A stretch of 64,000 nucleotides of DNA from Neurospora tetrasperma FGSC 2508 (lineage: Eukaryota > Ascomycota > Sordariomycetes > Sordariales > Sordariaceae): NCBI RefSeq assembly GCF_000213175.1, contig NW_009799099.1, forward strand, positions 3,474,163 to 3,538,162, in the 5' to 3' direction. This document shows, in pieces, positions 34,801 through 45,803 of the stretch. The first letter of the stretch is position 1; each line of letters starts with the position of its first letter. The notes under the pieces are model-generated. The model saw only the letters and a list, made by a program, of their open reading frames with translations. It did no database searches and had not been told where the DNA came from. The position numbers and the translations under genes were made by a program.

Positions 34801-37800
34801 AAGAAAGCTTTTACTAGGCGTTTTAGCTTTTCTATTATACCTTTATCCTTAGTATATATATATACCCCTTTGTTAGTTACAATCTTTAGTTCGCTAGCTA
34901 GCGTCTTTAATCCCAAAGTGGATTACTTTTCGGGTATACGTAGTTTATTATTATTTAGTAATTCAATAGGGATTTTGTATAGTTAGTTTATATTATTAAA
35001 CCTATTTTAAATTATATTAAATATAGAATTAAATATTAGAGTATCGGATTTGGATAGGTTTGGGGGCTGGGGTAGTACGGGTTTTATTCCAGTAATAGCT
35101 CCTTCGGCGACGGTTAGAATTCGGTTATTTAAGGGAAATTCCCAGTTAGTAATAATTGTAATACTAGTAGCGTTTAATATTAGTACTAGGTTAATACTAG
35201 TTATATTTATAACCTTAGTATAGGCTCTTACGCCTGCTAATTGTCCTATAGTTAGTAGTGCTGCTCCTACCGTTAATACTTTTATAGTTTTTATCCAAAT
35301 TATTATAAAATATCCGTAGTTTACCATCTTGCAAATCTTCCTAACTTTATTATATTTATTAATTATTATTAGCCCGTCCGAAAGATTTACTATTTTAATT
35401 ACTTAGGGGGTTTTTACGTTAATTATAGTATAAACTGCTATATTATATTTAGTAAAGAAGTTAAAACTCCTATCTAAGGGAAGAGGAGTATAATTAATTA
35501 GGATAAAGGCTTTTTAATAAAGTATTAGTACTATTTGTTTTATAGCTATTACTCTTCTCCTATAGGAGTTAGTAGTATTTTTAGTTCTAAAGGCGATATT
35601 GAATCTCTTTAAATTCGGGAAGGTAATTTTTCCTATACTATTATTAATAATTAATTTATATAGGTATACGAAGTCATTTTCTAGTAAGATATTGGATTTT
35701 AATTTATTAATTACCTATTCTAATTTAATGAATTTTATTAGTATAAATTTTCTATTATAGTCTTCTCTGGGTAGGTGGAAGGTAAAGGTTGCCTAATTTT
35801 AAATATTTTATTTTACCCCTTTAATACCTAATATATAGCTATTACGCTTCTTAATTTTATAATTCAATTTCTTAAGGAAGTTTCTACTAATAATAATTCT
35901 TCCTATACTATTATTAATGTATATCTCCTCTATACCTTTGTATTTATTTAGGTTAGGTTTTACTATAATGTAGAGGTGAATAAAATTTAATAATAGGTTC
36001 TAGTCGATCTCGGCTGTAATATTCGGTACTTCTTTTATATTATAATTAAAGAGGCTGTTAATAAATAGTATTTTGTTAGGGGCTTTTTAATACTCTATTT
36101 CTTATTTAGGGCTTACTTCCAATTTAGTTAAATTGTTAATTTTACCTTCTCTTCTTATTAAGTATACTTTCAAATACTTAAATAATATATTATATAATCT
36201 ATATAATTTATAGTAATAGTTGTAAATACGCCGGTGTAGTTGGTATGCTTTAATATTAGTACCCTCTACCCTAACTGCCTTATATAGGCAGTATTTGTGG
36301 CTATACTGTTTAGTTATTAATTTAGAACCGAATAATTAATAGTATTTATAGTAAGTGTACTTACTTTCTATTATTATATAGGCTAAATTACTACTACTAC
36401 TTTTACTATTATCCGAGTGGTCTAATACGGGGGCTATAGAGTCTTCGTTAATGTAATAAAAATAATTGCGAGAGGGTTTGCCGGGCGTTCGTCAATTATC
36501 GTATTGATTACTACGTTTCTTGTAATTATTCCGTTTATTATGGTTATCTTTTTAGTTATCTCTATTCCTGTAGTTACAATTGTGGTACTTATTATAGTAT
36601 TTTCGATTATTGCGCCTACTATTGCTAGACTGGTTATAATTAAATTGCCGGTTTTAATATTTATTATTATCCCTTCTATTGTAGTAACTCCTATTATTAA
36701 AATAATATCTATTGCGATAATTATCGCCGTATATATCCTTGGCGGCGGCTATCAAGACTGTTTTCGCCTCTTTAACCGTTTTTATATAGTTTTCCAAGCT
36801 TATATTTAATTTAGAGGCGTATAAATACTACCGGATTTTAACTTCTATATTAATTTAGATTTAGATTATTGTCCCGTACTAATTATTATTCTATTCGTTT
36901 AAAATACCTATTACCTTTACTTATTTTAACTTTTTCTATACGAATTAGATTAGGACTATATCGTTCCTACTAATGTCTTTTAAATATAATTTTATAGTAA
37001 TAAACTTTCGAGTAGCCGTACTAGGGTCTAATATCCATCTAGTCTTTAAAGTTTTTATTTATTCAGTTAAAAGTCTTTATTAAAGTTTTAACCTCCTTTA
37101 ACTAGTTATTTCTATTGCCTATTACATTGCGGCCGGTTCCCTTAATAATATTAGTAAGGTATTTTTAATTTATTCTTCCATCCTGGTTTAGGTAGGGTCG
37201 AAGAGGTAAATATTAATTCTATTAATAAAATTAAATACGTAGGTGAAAATAGTATTCTTATTATTTATAATAATATTAAAATTATTGGAGTCTTCGTAGT
37301 AAGGGTTAAAAATACTAATATCCTCTCTTTTTACTTTAAAGTAGTATCTACCTCGGAGAATGTTGTTAATTATAAGATTTTTAATACTGGGGTCGTCCCC
37401 TCTCGTCCCTGCGCCTTCCGGTGGGAAACTGTTTGTACTAGCGAGGGGGGAATGATAGGACGTAGGCATTCGGGTCTTTAATCCGATAGCGGGTATAAAA
37501 ATACTCCGTATAAGAGAGGTCGGGGCCCCGGTAGGGGATTCTCGTCCTAAATATTCCGATAGGGGTACTTTAGCCAGAAATGAGAAGAGTAGTCTTCTTT
37601 AAATAGCTTTTAGTTAATTATTACTTTCGGGGTTATTTATATCGCCGGCTATTGTAACTAGTTTATTAATAAAAATTTTACAATCGGTTAGGATCTTATT
37701 TAGCTATTTATTTAGAGCCTCTTCTATTATAGGTCCGACGCTCCTTAATTCGTTTTTTAATATCTTAATATTAATTTCGCGGGCTCAATTTACCTAATTT

Positions 37801-38951
37801 AATTATTCGCCAAGTCTAAATATTTTTATATTAAAAATACGAAATCTTTATATAAGGTAGTCTGTAATAAATTTATTATTACCCGGGTTATTAGGTAGAG
37901 GAAGTTTATATTCGCTTAGGGTTAACCCGGTAGGTAAGATAATCTTTATTAAAGGGTTTCCGATATTATTGTCCTAAGTATTGCTTTTAAATATTAGGGT
38001 TTTTAATTCTTTTGTATAGGAGCGGGTTTGGGCGCGGGTACGGGGTCCGGAACCTATAGCCTTTACGGGGGCCTTTCCTATTTTTTTAAATATCTTCGAG
38101 GGAGGAGGGGGGTCGGGTTCGATAGTTAATTTATTATAAATATTAAATTCGTTATTACCATTAAGCGGGTAATTATCGTTCGAATAATAAACGGGGTTGT
38201 TACTATTATTAGATATATTGTATTATTGTTTACGCTTAGCTCTAGGTCGGGGTTTTTTAAGGGAGGGTTAGAAAGCTGAGAGCTAATTAATCCTATATTT
38301 ACGTTTTTATTAGGGAGGTAGAGGTAGTAGTACTTAGTATTATTAATAATTATAAATAAAGGAAGCTTTTAATTCCTAAAAGGAAGTTATAGTTTTATAA
38401 GGTACTCTTATTCTATTAAAAATAATTATAAGAGGGAAACCCTTAGCGTCGACGTTTATTCGAGTAAAGAAATTGCGAGAAAGGCTGGTTCCGGGTGGTA
38501 ATTATCTTTCTGTAGTATAAATTACCGCGAAAAGCGTAAAGGTAGGATATTTATTTTAACCTTCTTAAAAAGAGCTGTTCTTATAGGGGAATATTAGAAG
38601 TTGCGAGCGTAAGCTTCTATCGGTAAGGATAGAAACGTCTACTATCTTCTAATATTTATTTATTCATCGACTGCGTTCTACTAGTAGTTGTTTAGGGAGT
38701 ACAATTCCGGAGATACAGTAAAAACTATAAATAATAGAGAGAGTATTATCGTCGTTTCGGCCCACTTAAAAAAATACTATTATTGCAATTAACGTCCTTA
38801 TAATGCTGAGAGCGATTACGAGGATAGTAATAAATCTAAACTTACTTATATTCCTTTGAAAAGAGCTATAACGAGTATATTTATTATATTCGATAGTTAA
38901 TTAATTAATACTACTTACGGTCAATTAGATCGTTTAGTTGTAGTTACTATA

Positions 38952-39239
38952 TAATAGCGATTGCTAGATAGGGTCGTTATAAAGTAGTAAATATTAATAG
39001 TAGAAGGAAGAAGGTAGAAGTTTAGGAGCTTATATTAGCGATTGGGATTATAAACCTAGTCGCCTGTCGCTTCCTTATTTAATCTAAAGTGGGTTAGCGA
39101 CCCGCAACCTCAGTGCTGGGTCGTGCATATAACTACCGCCCGGCAGGCATTTTGCCTGCCGCGGGTATAGTTAACTAGCTGGGTACAACCCTACCAGTCA
39201 TATTATCTACTCTATGTAATTATCCCAAATCCAGCATCA
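38952..39239 (-). repeat. 5' LTR of element 2
   Basis: 288 bp and GC-richer than its partner. It contains a perfect hairpin (CGGCAGGCA-TTT-TGCCTGCCG, 39,141-39,161) that is broken by transitions in the other LTR. Confidence 0.9.
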
Positions 39240-39457
39240 AAGGGTTAGTCTTCTTAGTAGTAGTACGAAGTATAGTGAATTATAATAGGTAATTACGGGC
39301 GTATAGGTGTAAATGGCTTTATTATTAATAAAATTAATTAATTCTAACTATTAACCAAACTCGCTAGCAACTTAATAGTTATTTAAATAATAGGGGTACT
39401 AAAGCGGATTAAGCATTTAGCAGTGGATACGGGGATTAGGCGTTTGGCGGTGGAAAT

Positions 39458-39731
39458 TGTACAGTCTTGGCGGATGTGTGCGAATGCACACACATACGAC
39501 TTTTTAGCAAAACGGACCATCGATAAGATTTCATTTGCTTATATCTCTATTAAACGAAGAAATGAAAGAAAACGGACTCAAGATATAGAATTAGCGTACT
39601 TAAAACTATTAAAATAATAGTCTTTTCTATAGGATAATTGAATTTCTTCATCTTCGTCTTTCGTTTCGATGGTCCGTTTTGCCAAAAAGTCGTGTGTGTG
39701 TGCATTCGCACACATCCGCCAAGACTGCACA
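39458..39731. mobile_element. MITE-like element with 66-bp terminal inverted repeats
   Basis: 274 bp. The left repeat (39,458-39,523) and right repeat (39,666-39,731) are reverse complements at 63 of 66 positions. The termini read TGTACAGTCTTGGCGG and, reversed, TGTGCAGTCTTGGCGG. All three differences are A or T in the left copy against G or C in the right. The 142-bp interior has no coding capacity. Long inverted repeats and small size fit a non-autonomous DNA transposon (a foldback or Tc1/mariner-type MITE). An unoccupied paralogue of the insertion site lies at 17,291-17,335. No clear target duplication is seen. Confidence 0.8.
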
Positions 39732-40169
39732 GGTGTTTGAGTGTGGGAACGGCTTGTTTCTGGGGACTGTGGTGGGTGTTTTCATTAGTGTCGCATCGCG
39801 GCCTATTTTAACTGAAGTATTTCTTGGCGGAGGTGTGGGAGGTGGGTGTCCTTGTTCAGCTTCAACCTTGCAGCTTGTGCCACCAATATTTGGAGATGCA
39901 TCGCTACATTCAGGTACAGGCGGTATCCATTACAGTGATATGAGTGGATGGCTGATACTACGAAGCCTGGAGCACTGACCACCATTTTTCCCGTGTCTGG
40001 ATGTTCTCGATTTGCATCCATGACTGGCTTGGGATGTCGTTTATCTTACCACAGTGTCAGCTTCCATGCCAAGCTGCTTGCATTGCTCCATAGGGTCACC
40101 TATGATCGATATAGTGATCTTTAGGTTCCTACTTGTGGGCAGCAGCTCACGCTTCTTCTGCAGGTCTTT
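39732..40169. other. Transition from island edge to the duplicated contig end
   Basis: Normal-composition DNA with no supported gene. 39,732-39,751 continues the paralogous sequence interrupted by the MITE-like element. Confidence 0.4.
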
Positions 40170-41018
40170 GACCAACCGACCTTCGATGTTAGCATAAGCT
40201 TCAATGACATATACTGCCTAACTGCGCAGGCCGGGAATATTACTAGGTATCAGTCGCCATGCCTCATGCCTTGGACAGGTTCTTAAATTAGATGTGAGAG
40301 GAAGGAAGAAAAAAAAAAAAGAAAAAAAAAAGGCCTTCAAAAGGAAAAGAGCAAAGACAGTTACTATGACAACAACGCCCTGCGATCTATGAAACAAGGG
40401 TAGAGAAGGTATCTCTGCGATGTCAACAAGCTTGAGAAGGGACAAGAAACGGGATACAACCTAATGGTCGAAAAATGAAAGAGCTCGGTTGCCCAGGCCA
40501 ATGTTCTAACTGAACATATGCAGACCTACGAAACCTGTTCCACCAGTACCGCGCATTGAGCAAGGTTTTCTGGCTCAACCGCTTGATCACGTAGAGGGAA
40601 AAAAAGAGTTATTGCAATAACCAAATGCGAAGCCTTATACCTACCCCAAGCTCATGTGTGGGCTAGACAGCGCCGCACAGGTGGCAGCTCTAGGGTTCTG
40701 TGAGGACGAGTGTCAACAGATGCCAACTGTTAATCTACATTGCATGATTGCATTTCAAACTTGGATTTTGTGCCTTTGTTATCTGCCGTCGGCTACCTAA
40801 TCGCTTGAGAAAGTATTGCGGAGTGTCCACCAGACTGCCTTGTCGTTCAAGAGTTCTCAGCATCAGCCACCTTTATACATTGCCTCAAGAGGGGTTTAAC
40901 CTCGATGCAAGCGCAATGCAAGATATCTGTAGAATGTCTGGGCTTTTCAATTTCATCCCGGATGTCCGATAGGGACCCAGATTTCTTGTCTAGAGGTACC
41001 TATGTCTGACACCTCCCC
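40170..41018. repeat. Left copy of an ~849-bp direct duplication at an assembly gap
   Basis: It repeats at 41,270-42,117 with differences confined mainly to homopolymers (for example the A-runs near 40,310 versus 41,410) and a few small insertions or deletions near 40,735. It contains no supported gene. Probably an unmerged contig overlap. Confidence 0.85.
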
Positions 41019-41269
41019 NNNNNNNNNNNNNNNNNNNNNNNNNNNNNNNNNNNNNNNNNNNNNNNNNNNNNNNNNNNNNNNNNNNNNNNNNNNNNNNNNN
41101 NNNNNNNNNNNNNNNNNNNNNNNNNNNNNNNNNNNNNNNNNNNNNNNNNNNNNNNNNNNNNNNNNNNNNNNNNNNNNNNNNNNNNNNNNNNNNNNNNNNN
41201 NNNNNNNNNNNNNNNNNNNNNNNNNNNNNNNNNNNNNNNNNNNNNNNNNNNNNNNNNNNNNNNNNNNNN
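41019..41269. other. Assembly gap (251 Ns)
   Basis: Undetermined bases between two near-identical copies of the same sequence. Confidence 0.98.
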
Positions 41270-42117
41270 GACCAACCGACCTTCGATGTTAGCATAAGCT
41301 TCAATGACATATACTGCCTAACTGCGCAGGCCGGGAATATTACTAGGTATCAGTCGCCATGCCTCATGCCTTGGACAGGTTCTTAAATTAGATGTGAGAG
41401 GAAGGAAGAAAAAAAAGAAAAAAAAGGCCTTCAAAAGGAAAAGAGCAAAGACAGTTACTATGACAACAACGCCCTGCGATCTATGAAACAAGGGTAGAGA
41501 AGGTATCTCTGCGATGTCAACAAGCTTGAGAAGGGACAAGAAACGGGATACAACCTAATGGTCGAAAAATGAAAGAGCTCGGTTGCCCAGGCCAATGTTC
41601 TAACTGAACATATGCAGACCTACGAAACCTGTTCCACCAGTACCGCGCATTGAGCAAGGTTTTCTGGCTCAACCGCTTGATCACGTAGAGGGAAAAAAAG
41701 AGTTATTGCAATAACCAAATGCGAAGCCTTATACCTACCCCAAGCTCATGTGTGGGCTAGACAGCGCCGCACAGGTGGCAGCTCTAGGGTTCTGTGAGGA
41801 CGAGTGTCAACAGATGCCAACTGTTAATCTTACAATTGCATGATTTGCATTTCAAACTTGGATTTTGTGCCTTTGTTATCTGCCGTCGGCTACCTAATCG
41901 CTTGAGAAAGTATTGCGGAGTGTCCACCAGACTGCCTTGTCGTTCAAGAGTTCTCAGCATCAGCCACCTTTATACATTGCCTCAAGAGGGGTTTAACCTC
42001 GATGCAAGCGCAATGCAAGATATCTGTAGAATGTCTGGGCTTTTCAATTTCATCCCGGATGTCCGATAGGGACCCAGATTTCTTGTCTAGAGGTACCTAT
42101 GTCTGAACACCTCCCCC
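41270..42117. repeat. Right copy of the ~849-bp direct duplication
   Basis: This begins at the gap edge with the bases found at 40,170 and continues past the duplication into unique DNA at 42,118, so it is the copy joined to the right arm. Confidence 0.85.
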
Positions 42118-42266
42118 TCTCCTCAAGTGTTCACCCCTGGATCCCGCCAGGATAGATCGACTGGGTCTGTAACAATAACACCAGTAGTGTCCCGACGCAG
42201 CCTTCCGAAAAGAAGAGTGAAGATTTCACATCGTGTGGGTTCCTATCCGACGTATTCAAGAGGCCA

Positions 42267-42680
42267 ATGAGTTCCCAGTTAAAAGCTCACTTCTTCCACA
42301 AACAGAATACAGGGGAAATGCCAACTCCCAGCCTTGGACGATCGAACGTGGCCAATATAGACTTCCAGAGAGCTTTTGAGCTTCTCTTAGTGTTGCGCGC
42401 AGAAGTAAGTCATCCATTTGCAGGACCCTCTTTCAACGGCAGCACTGGACTAACACTCACGGATCTTTAGCAAGTACGCATCCGGGCGACTTTACAGGCC
42501 CTCCGAACCAGTCTTTGGGGTTTCTTAGCTCTGCCGGACGACTTGCGCCCATCAGATTGGGTTACCGAGACGGAGCGAATACTTGAGGCGGCCAGAGAAG
42601 TAGAGGAGCGCTTGGATTTCATCGCCGTAATTATGGCAGCGGTTACTCGCCGCATCGAATTTATAGAACAATTAACATAA
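42267..42680 (+). CDS. Small two-exon hypothetical protein (115 aa, helical)
   Basis: Exons 42,267-42,404 and 42,471-42,680 flank a 66-nt intron with donor GTAAGT, a GGACTAACAC branch site and acceptor TTTAG; the frame is kept (phase 0). The protein starts MSSQLKAHFFHKQNTG and continues into mostly amphipathic helix: IDFQRAFELLLVLRAE, RIRATLQALRTSLWGFLAL, then a charged helix ending EAAREVEERLDFIAVIMAAV. There is no signal peptide or known motif. The strong splice signals and the long open second exon are the evidence for a gene. It is the first supported gene right of the RIP island and may be lineage-specific. No function is assigned. Confidence 0.55.
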
Positions 42681-44002
42681 TACTTCCGACCGCTGCTACC
42701 TTTTGGGTTGACCAAGGAAGATACATCTACGAATTGAGTTATTCCTCGTGTTGGTTCACGAAGCGTGGAGGAAACTGCTCCGTTAGGTGTCAAGGAGCAA
42801 CTTAGCTGCGAATTAACTCAAAACCGGAGAGACCGAAGACCTGTCATGGGAAGAATGTGACCAAGTTCGCGGCTGGAAAGAGTAGTACCCGAAATGAATA
42901 ATGGAACACCTCTCCGCAAAAGCCGCAAGAGGCGCGAGTTTCTTCCACCCACCAGAGAGATGATCTTGATGCAAATGATGGCTCCTTCCTCCCATATAGC
43001 AATATATTCATATCGTGATACACATGTACACATGCTCTTTCCCAGCTCGTTCTGTGACTGATGCTAATTGATCATTCATTGTCTAATGATCGTCTAAAGT
43101 ACAGATACCATGTGATCGAGGATGACCTGCGTGCTCCTCCCAGCCAGGTTCTTGTTCTTCCGTCTGTCGAAGAAACTTTCTACATCTACCGAGTCAAGCA
43201 ATGTCAGACATGAGATGATCATTTGGGGCCATGTACCTATCTGCCTATATCCGTCTTCACCATCGATGAATAAGAAGATTTTATTTCAGATAGCCAAGTG
43301 ACGTCGACCTCGGGTCATCCAAAGCTACCACATCGTGACTAAATGAGACGGCGCACAATCGAGACCGAGACTAAGATCGAGCATGCTACATTGTGGCACA
43401 CCTTCAGAAGTGGGTGATGTCGGCAGTCGCTGATGAAGTCGAAATATCACGGTGTAGAAACAACGGATTTCCGAGCGTTCAGTCGCCGACCGATCAGCCA
43501 AAATATGCCATCCTTTCCGATACAAAAACACCTCGCCGGTATCGACAGCTCGAACGCTCCGAAAGTGCCTACTTTCTTGAGCTGGTTGAGATGCCGCAGG
43601 CGTAGCATCGACTACGACGACGAGGACCAGCGGAGGTGTTAATAGACAAAAAATTCCTTCAAGACAACCAGCTATACTGGGAAGTTGACCCAGAAATATC
43701 AGAAGTCACCCAAAGTCCTTCCTGGAGGATTTCTGTACCCAAAACTTTACCTTCACTCTGCCCTTAGATCGGATGGAAGGTCTTGAAACACGCTTTTTTT
43801 TTTCGCTTCTGCCAAAGAAGGGGCAGCCACAAACCCTTGACCTTCGTTTCACTTTTTCGCAAACTTTCGCTCCAAATACTGACCGCCAATCCTTTTGCGG
43901 CCAACAAGCAAGCTATTTTTTGCCCCGGAGCAGGATTCTTCTCCCGGCGCAACCCCCGCATCAGTTGGTCGAGCACCACCGCTACTCGCGACAGCCGCCA
44001 AG
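42681..44002. other. Intergenic, 1.3 kb, no gene supported
   Basis: Several short frames occur (for example 43,433-43,642 plus) but none has splice or family support. A possible orphan exon at 43,099-43,205 is noted under rejected items. Confidence 0.4.
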
Positions 44003-45235
44003 ATGGTGAACTCCCTCCTTGCCTGGACTGAGGATGAGCTCCAGTACCTAAAAGCCGTCCTGCGATGGAAGGATTCGCCCTCGGAAGAATACAAGCGACT
44101 TTCCGATAGTGGCGCAAATGATGCGCTCTCCAACCTCGATCCGCACAATTCGACATCGCCACAAGAACCCAAACAAGAGGAAATCAAGATCCTCATTCTC
44201 GGCGCAGAGGGAGTAGGAAAGACGACACTCGTTCAGAAGGTAAGCAGGAATGCGCCAACCCCTCCCCTTCTCATTCACTTTTCGTTGGTTTGTTAGCGAA
44301 CACATTCGGGCACCGACAAGATCAACGGTGACAGCGATTCCGAATACAGAACCATGATCTTCCCCATCTCTTGCACAAGCGGCTTCTAAATCAAGTTTCT
44401 TCAGTTCTCCAAAACTCATCGCCACCCCTCCACCTCGAAACCCAACCGATACCTCCTCCCCCTCCCCTCAGATAGCTCTTCCAGCAGCGAGAACTCAACA
44501 GCCTACACCCTCCATACCCTCGAGCTCCCCCACCCCTGGTCTACCACCACGCGCACCACGCACCCGCATCTATGGACACGCACCCTCACTGAGTACGATG
44601 GTGCCCTCATCCTCTACTCCGTTACCGATCCATCCTCCCTACAACACGCCATATCCATCGCCTCCGCCATCTGCGAGCACTTTGCGTCCCTCCCACAGTT
44701 CAGCGAGAACTTGGTGCCCTTCAACAAACCGATCGGCCGAGGATCCAAGGCGCATTATCTTCACCTCAAAAAGACAACCAGAAACGTGGTCAGAGAATTC
44801 GCCATGGTGATGGTGGGAAACAAGAATGACGTGGATATCCTGGGCGGCGCTGCTATTGCTGCTACTGCCGCTGCCGCTGCTGGTTCACTGAGCGGACTCG
44901 GACTCGGACTCAGTGAAATTGGAGAGAGAAAGGTGTCAACCAAGGAAGGAAAAGAAGCCGCCAAGAAGCTGGGACTGGGTGAGTCGTGGTTTGAGACGTC
45001 GGCGGGTGTGACGGGGGAGAATGTCGATGCGGTTTTCGTGCAGGTGGCTAGGGAGGCGGTGAGAAATAGGAAAGAGTATAAGGAGAAGAAGGGTGAGATT
45101 GAGAGGGGTGGGAGCAAGGGTTTGTTAAAGCGGGATTCGGAGGTTGGGAGTACGGCGACGAGGAGTAAGGTGGGTGGATTGTGGAAGAGTCTTACCACGG
45201 GGTGGTTGCCGTTGTTCGGGAAGAAGAGAGGTTAG
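44003..45235 (+). CDS. Divergent Ras-like small GTPase (355 aa if the long intron is used)
   Basis: Exon 1 (44,003-44,239) ends in the P-loop GAEGVGKTTLVQK. Later motifs are YDGALILYSVTDP, the G4 block VMVGNKND and the G5-like WFETSAGVTGENVDAVF, followed by a basic tail ending PLFGKKRG. The donor GTAAGC at 44,240 can pair with an acceptor at 44,296 (TTTGTTAG) or 44,404 (TTTCTTCAG). The first choice keeps the frame but reaches a stop TAA at 44,387-44,389. The second (165-nt intron) skips that stop and joins in frame to FSKTHRHPS, giving 355 aa. No DxxGQ switch II motif is evident and a Gly/Ala-rich insert follows NKND, so it is an atypical member. The C-terminus has no CaaX cysteine, so prenylation is not expected. 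Confidence 0.65.
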
Positions 45236-45803
45236 GACGGAAAGAATTGTGGTGACGTTGCTTTGCTTTCTGGAGTACGATTCGGCCCCTGGTAAGAGCC
45301 TTTGAATGAGGACGACACTCTGATCGTGGAATCTGGGTAACATTGACGAAGCATGAAAGGGGGAAGCAAAGGGATTTATGGTCAGGGAACCGGACAAAGG
45401 TGTTATTGTATTTTGAGCGAAGATACCCCGAAGATCCGTTGCATTCAGATTCAAATACCAGATATCGAGACTAATAAGAGGCTAAGCCAGTTACTAGGTA
45501 CGGGCATGGAATATCCCGGTGGGCGGCCGATAGTTGTTATATGTGAAAGAAACTGTGATGTCGCCACCTGAGACTTGTTACTGGCCTCCCGCCGTAGGAA
45601 TTTCATTTGTACAAAAATCCTGTGGTCTAATATCTCCTCAACCTTATTGTAATCTCCAAAGTGTTGTATGCCCATTGATCCGTGGTATTCCCATAAAGAA
45701 AGACAAAACGCCTCGCTGCCTATGATATCACTTCCGCCCATTGGCACCCTTGTTTATGCGATCACGACGTTATCCAGAAGTAGATAGAGTCTCTGAAGCG
45801 AGT
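45236..45803. other. Convergent intergenic region
   Basis: 568 bp between the ends of the GTPase (plus) and OMA1 (minus) genes, presumably holding both 3' UTRs. No other feature seen. Confidence 0.5.

Larger units (their letters stand above)
31258..39239 (-). mobile_element. Full-length RIP-killed Ty3/Gypsy chromodomain retrotransposon (element 2)
   Basis: 7,982 bp with 288-bp LTRs (31,258-31,545 and 38,952-39,239). On the minus strand the LTR begins TGATGCTGG and ends CTATTA (altered CTATCA), the expected TG...CA. Coding relics run right to left: the reverse-transcriptase active site reads FIDN with a flanking IIIFFNS at about 34,230-34,250; the integrase C-terminal module with RRPSKKLS lies near 32,050; and a chromodomain (YEVERI at 31,824-31,841, then former Trp codons now stops) sits at about 31,700-31,845. 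The FIDD-type active site and different LTRs show this is a different family from element 1. No clean target duplication was found (left flank ...TAGGGG, right flank AAGGG...). Confidence 0.88.
17491..39420. other. AT-rich island mutated by repeat-induced point mutation
   Basis: A 22-kb block with extreme A+T content, dense TpA, and coding relics in which Gln codons have become TAA/TAG and Trp codons TAG/TAA, i.e. C-to-T changes on both strands. Islands of higher GC survive only in parts of LTRs and a few purine tracts. RIP acts on duplicated DNA before meiosis in Neurospora and relatives, and such regions usually carry H3K9me3 and DNA methylation; that chromatin state is inferred here. No intact gene is present. 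The contents are a mariner relic, two Ty3/Gypsy elements and unassigned relics. Confidence 0.93.

Noticed and set aside
17491-39420. Centromere core
   Set aside because: AT-rich RIP DNA is typical of Neurospora centromeres, but those span 100 kb or more. This 22-kb block has sharp edges and genes on both sides, so a dispersed heterochromatic island is the better reading.
41000-41310. Apparent reading frames running through the second N gap
   Set aside because: Same reason: the translation is of Ns.
43099-43205. Possible orphan exon (frame containing VIEDDLRAPPSQVLVLPSVEE, ending in a stop)
   Set aside because: An acceptor-like CTAAAGTACAG precedes it, but no upstream exon with a start and good donor could be found. 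It remains a weak candidate.
43433-43642. 69-codon plus frame
   Set aside because: No splice context, family motif or neighbouring exon; compatible with chance in normal-composition DNA.
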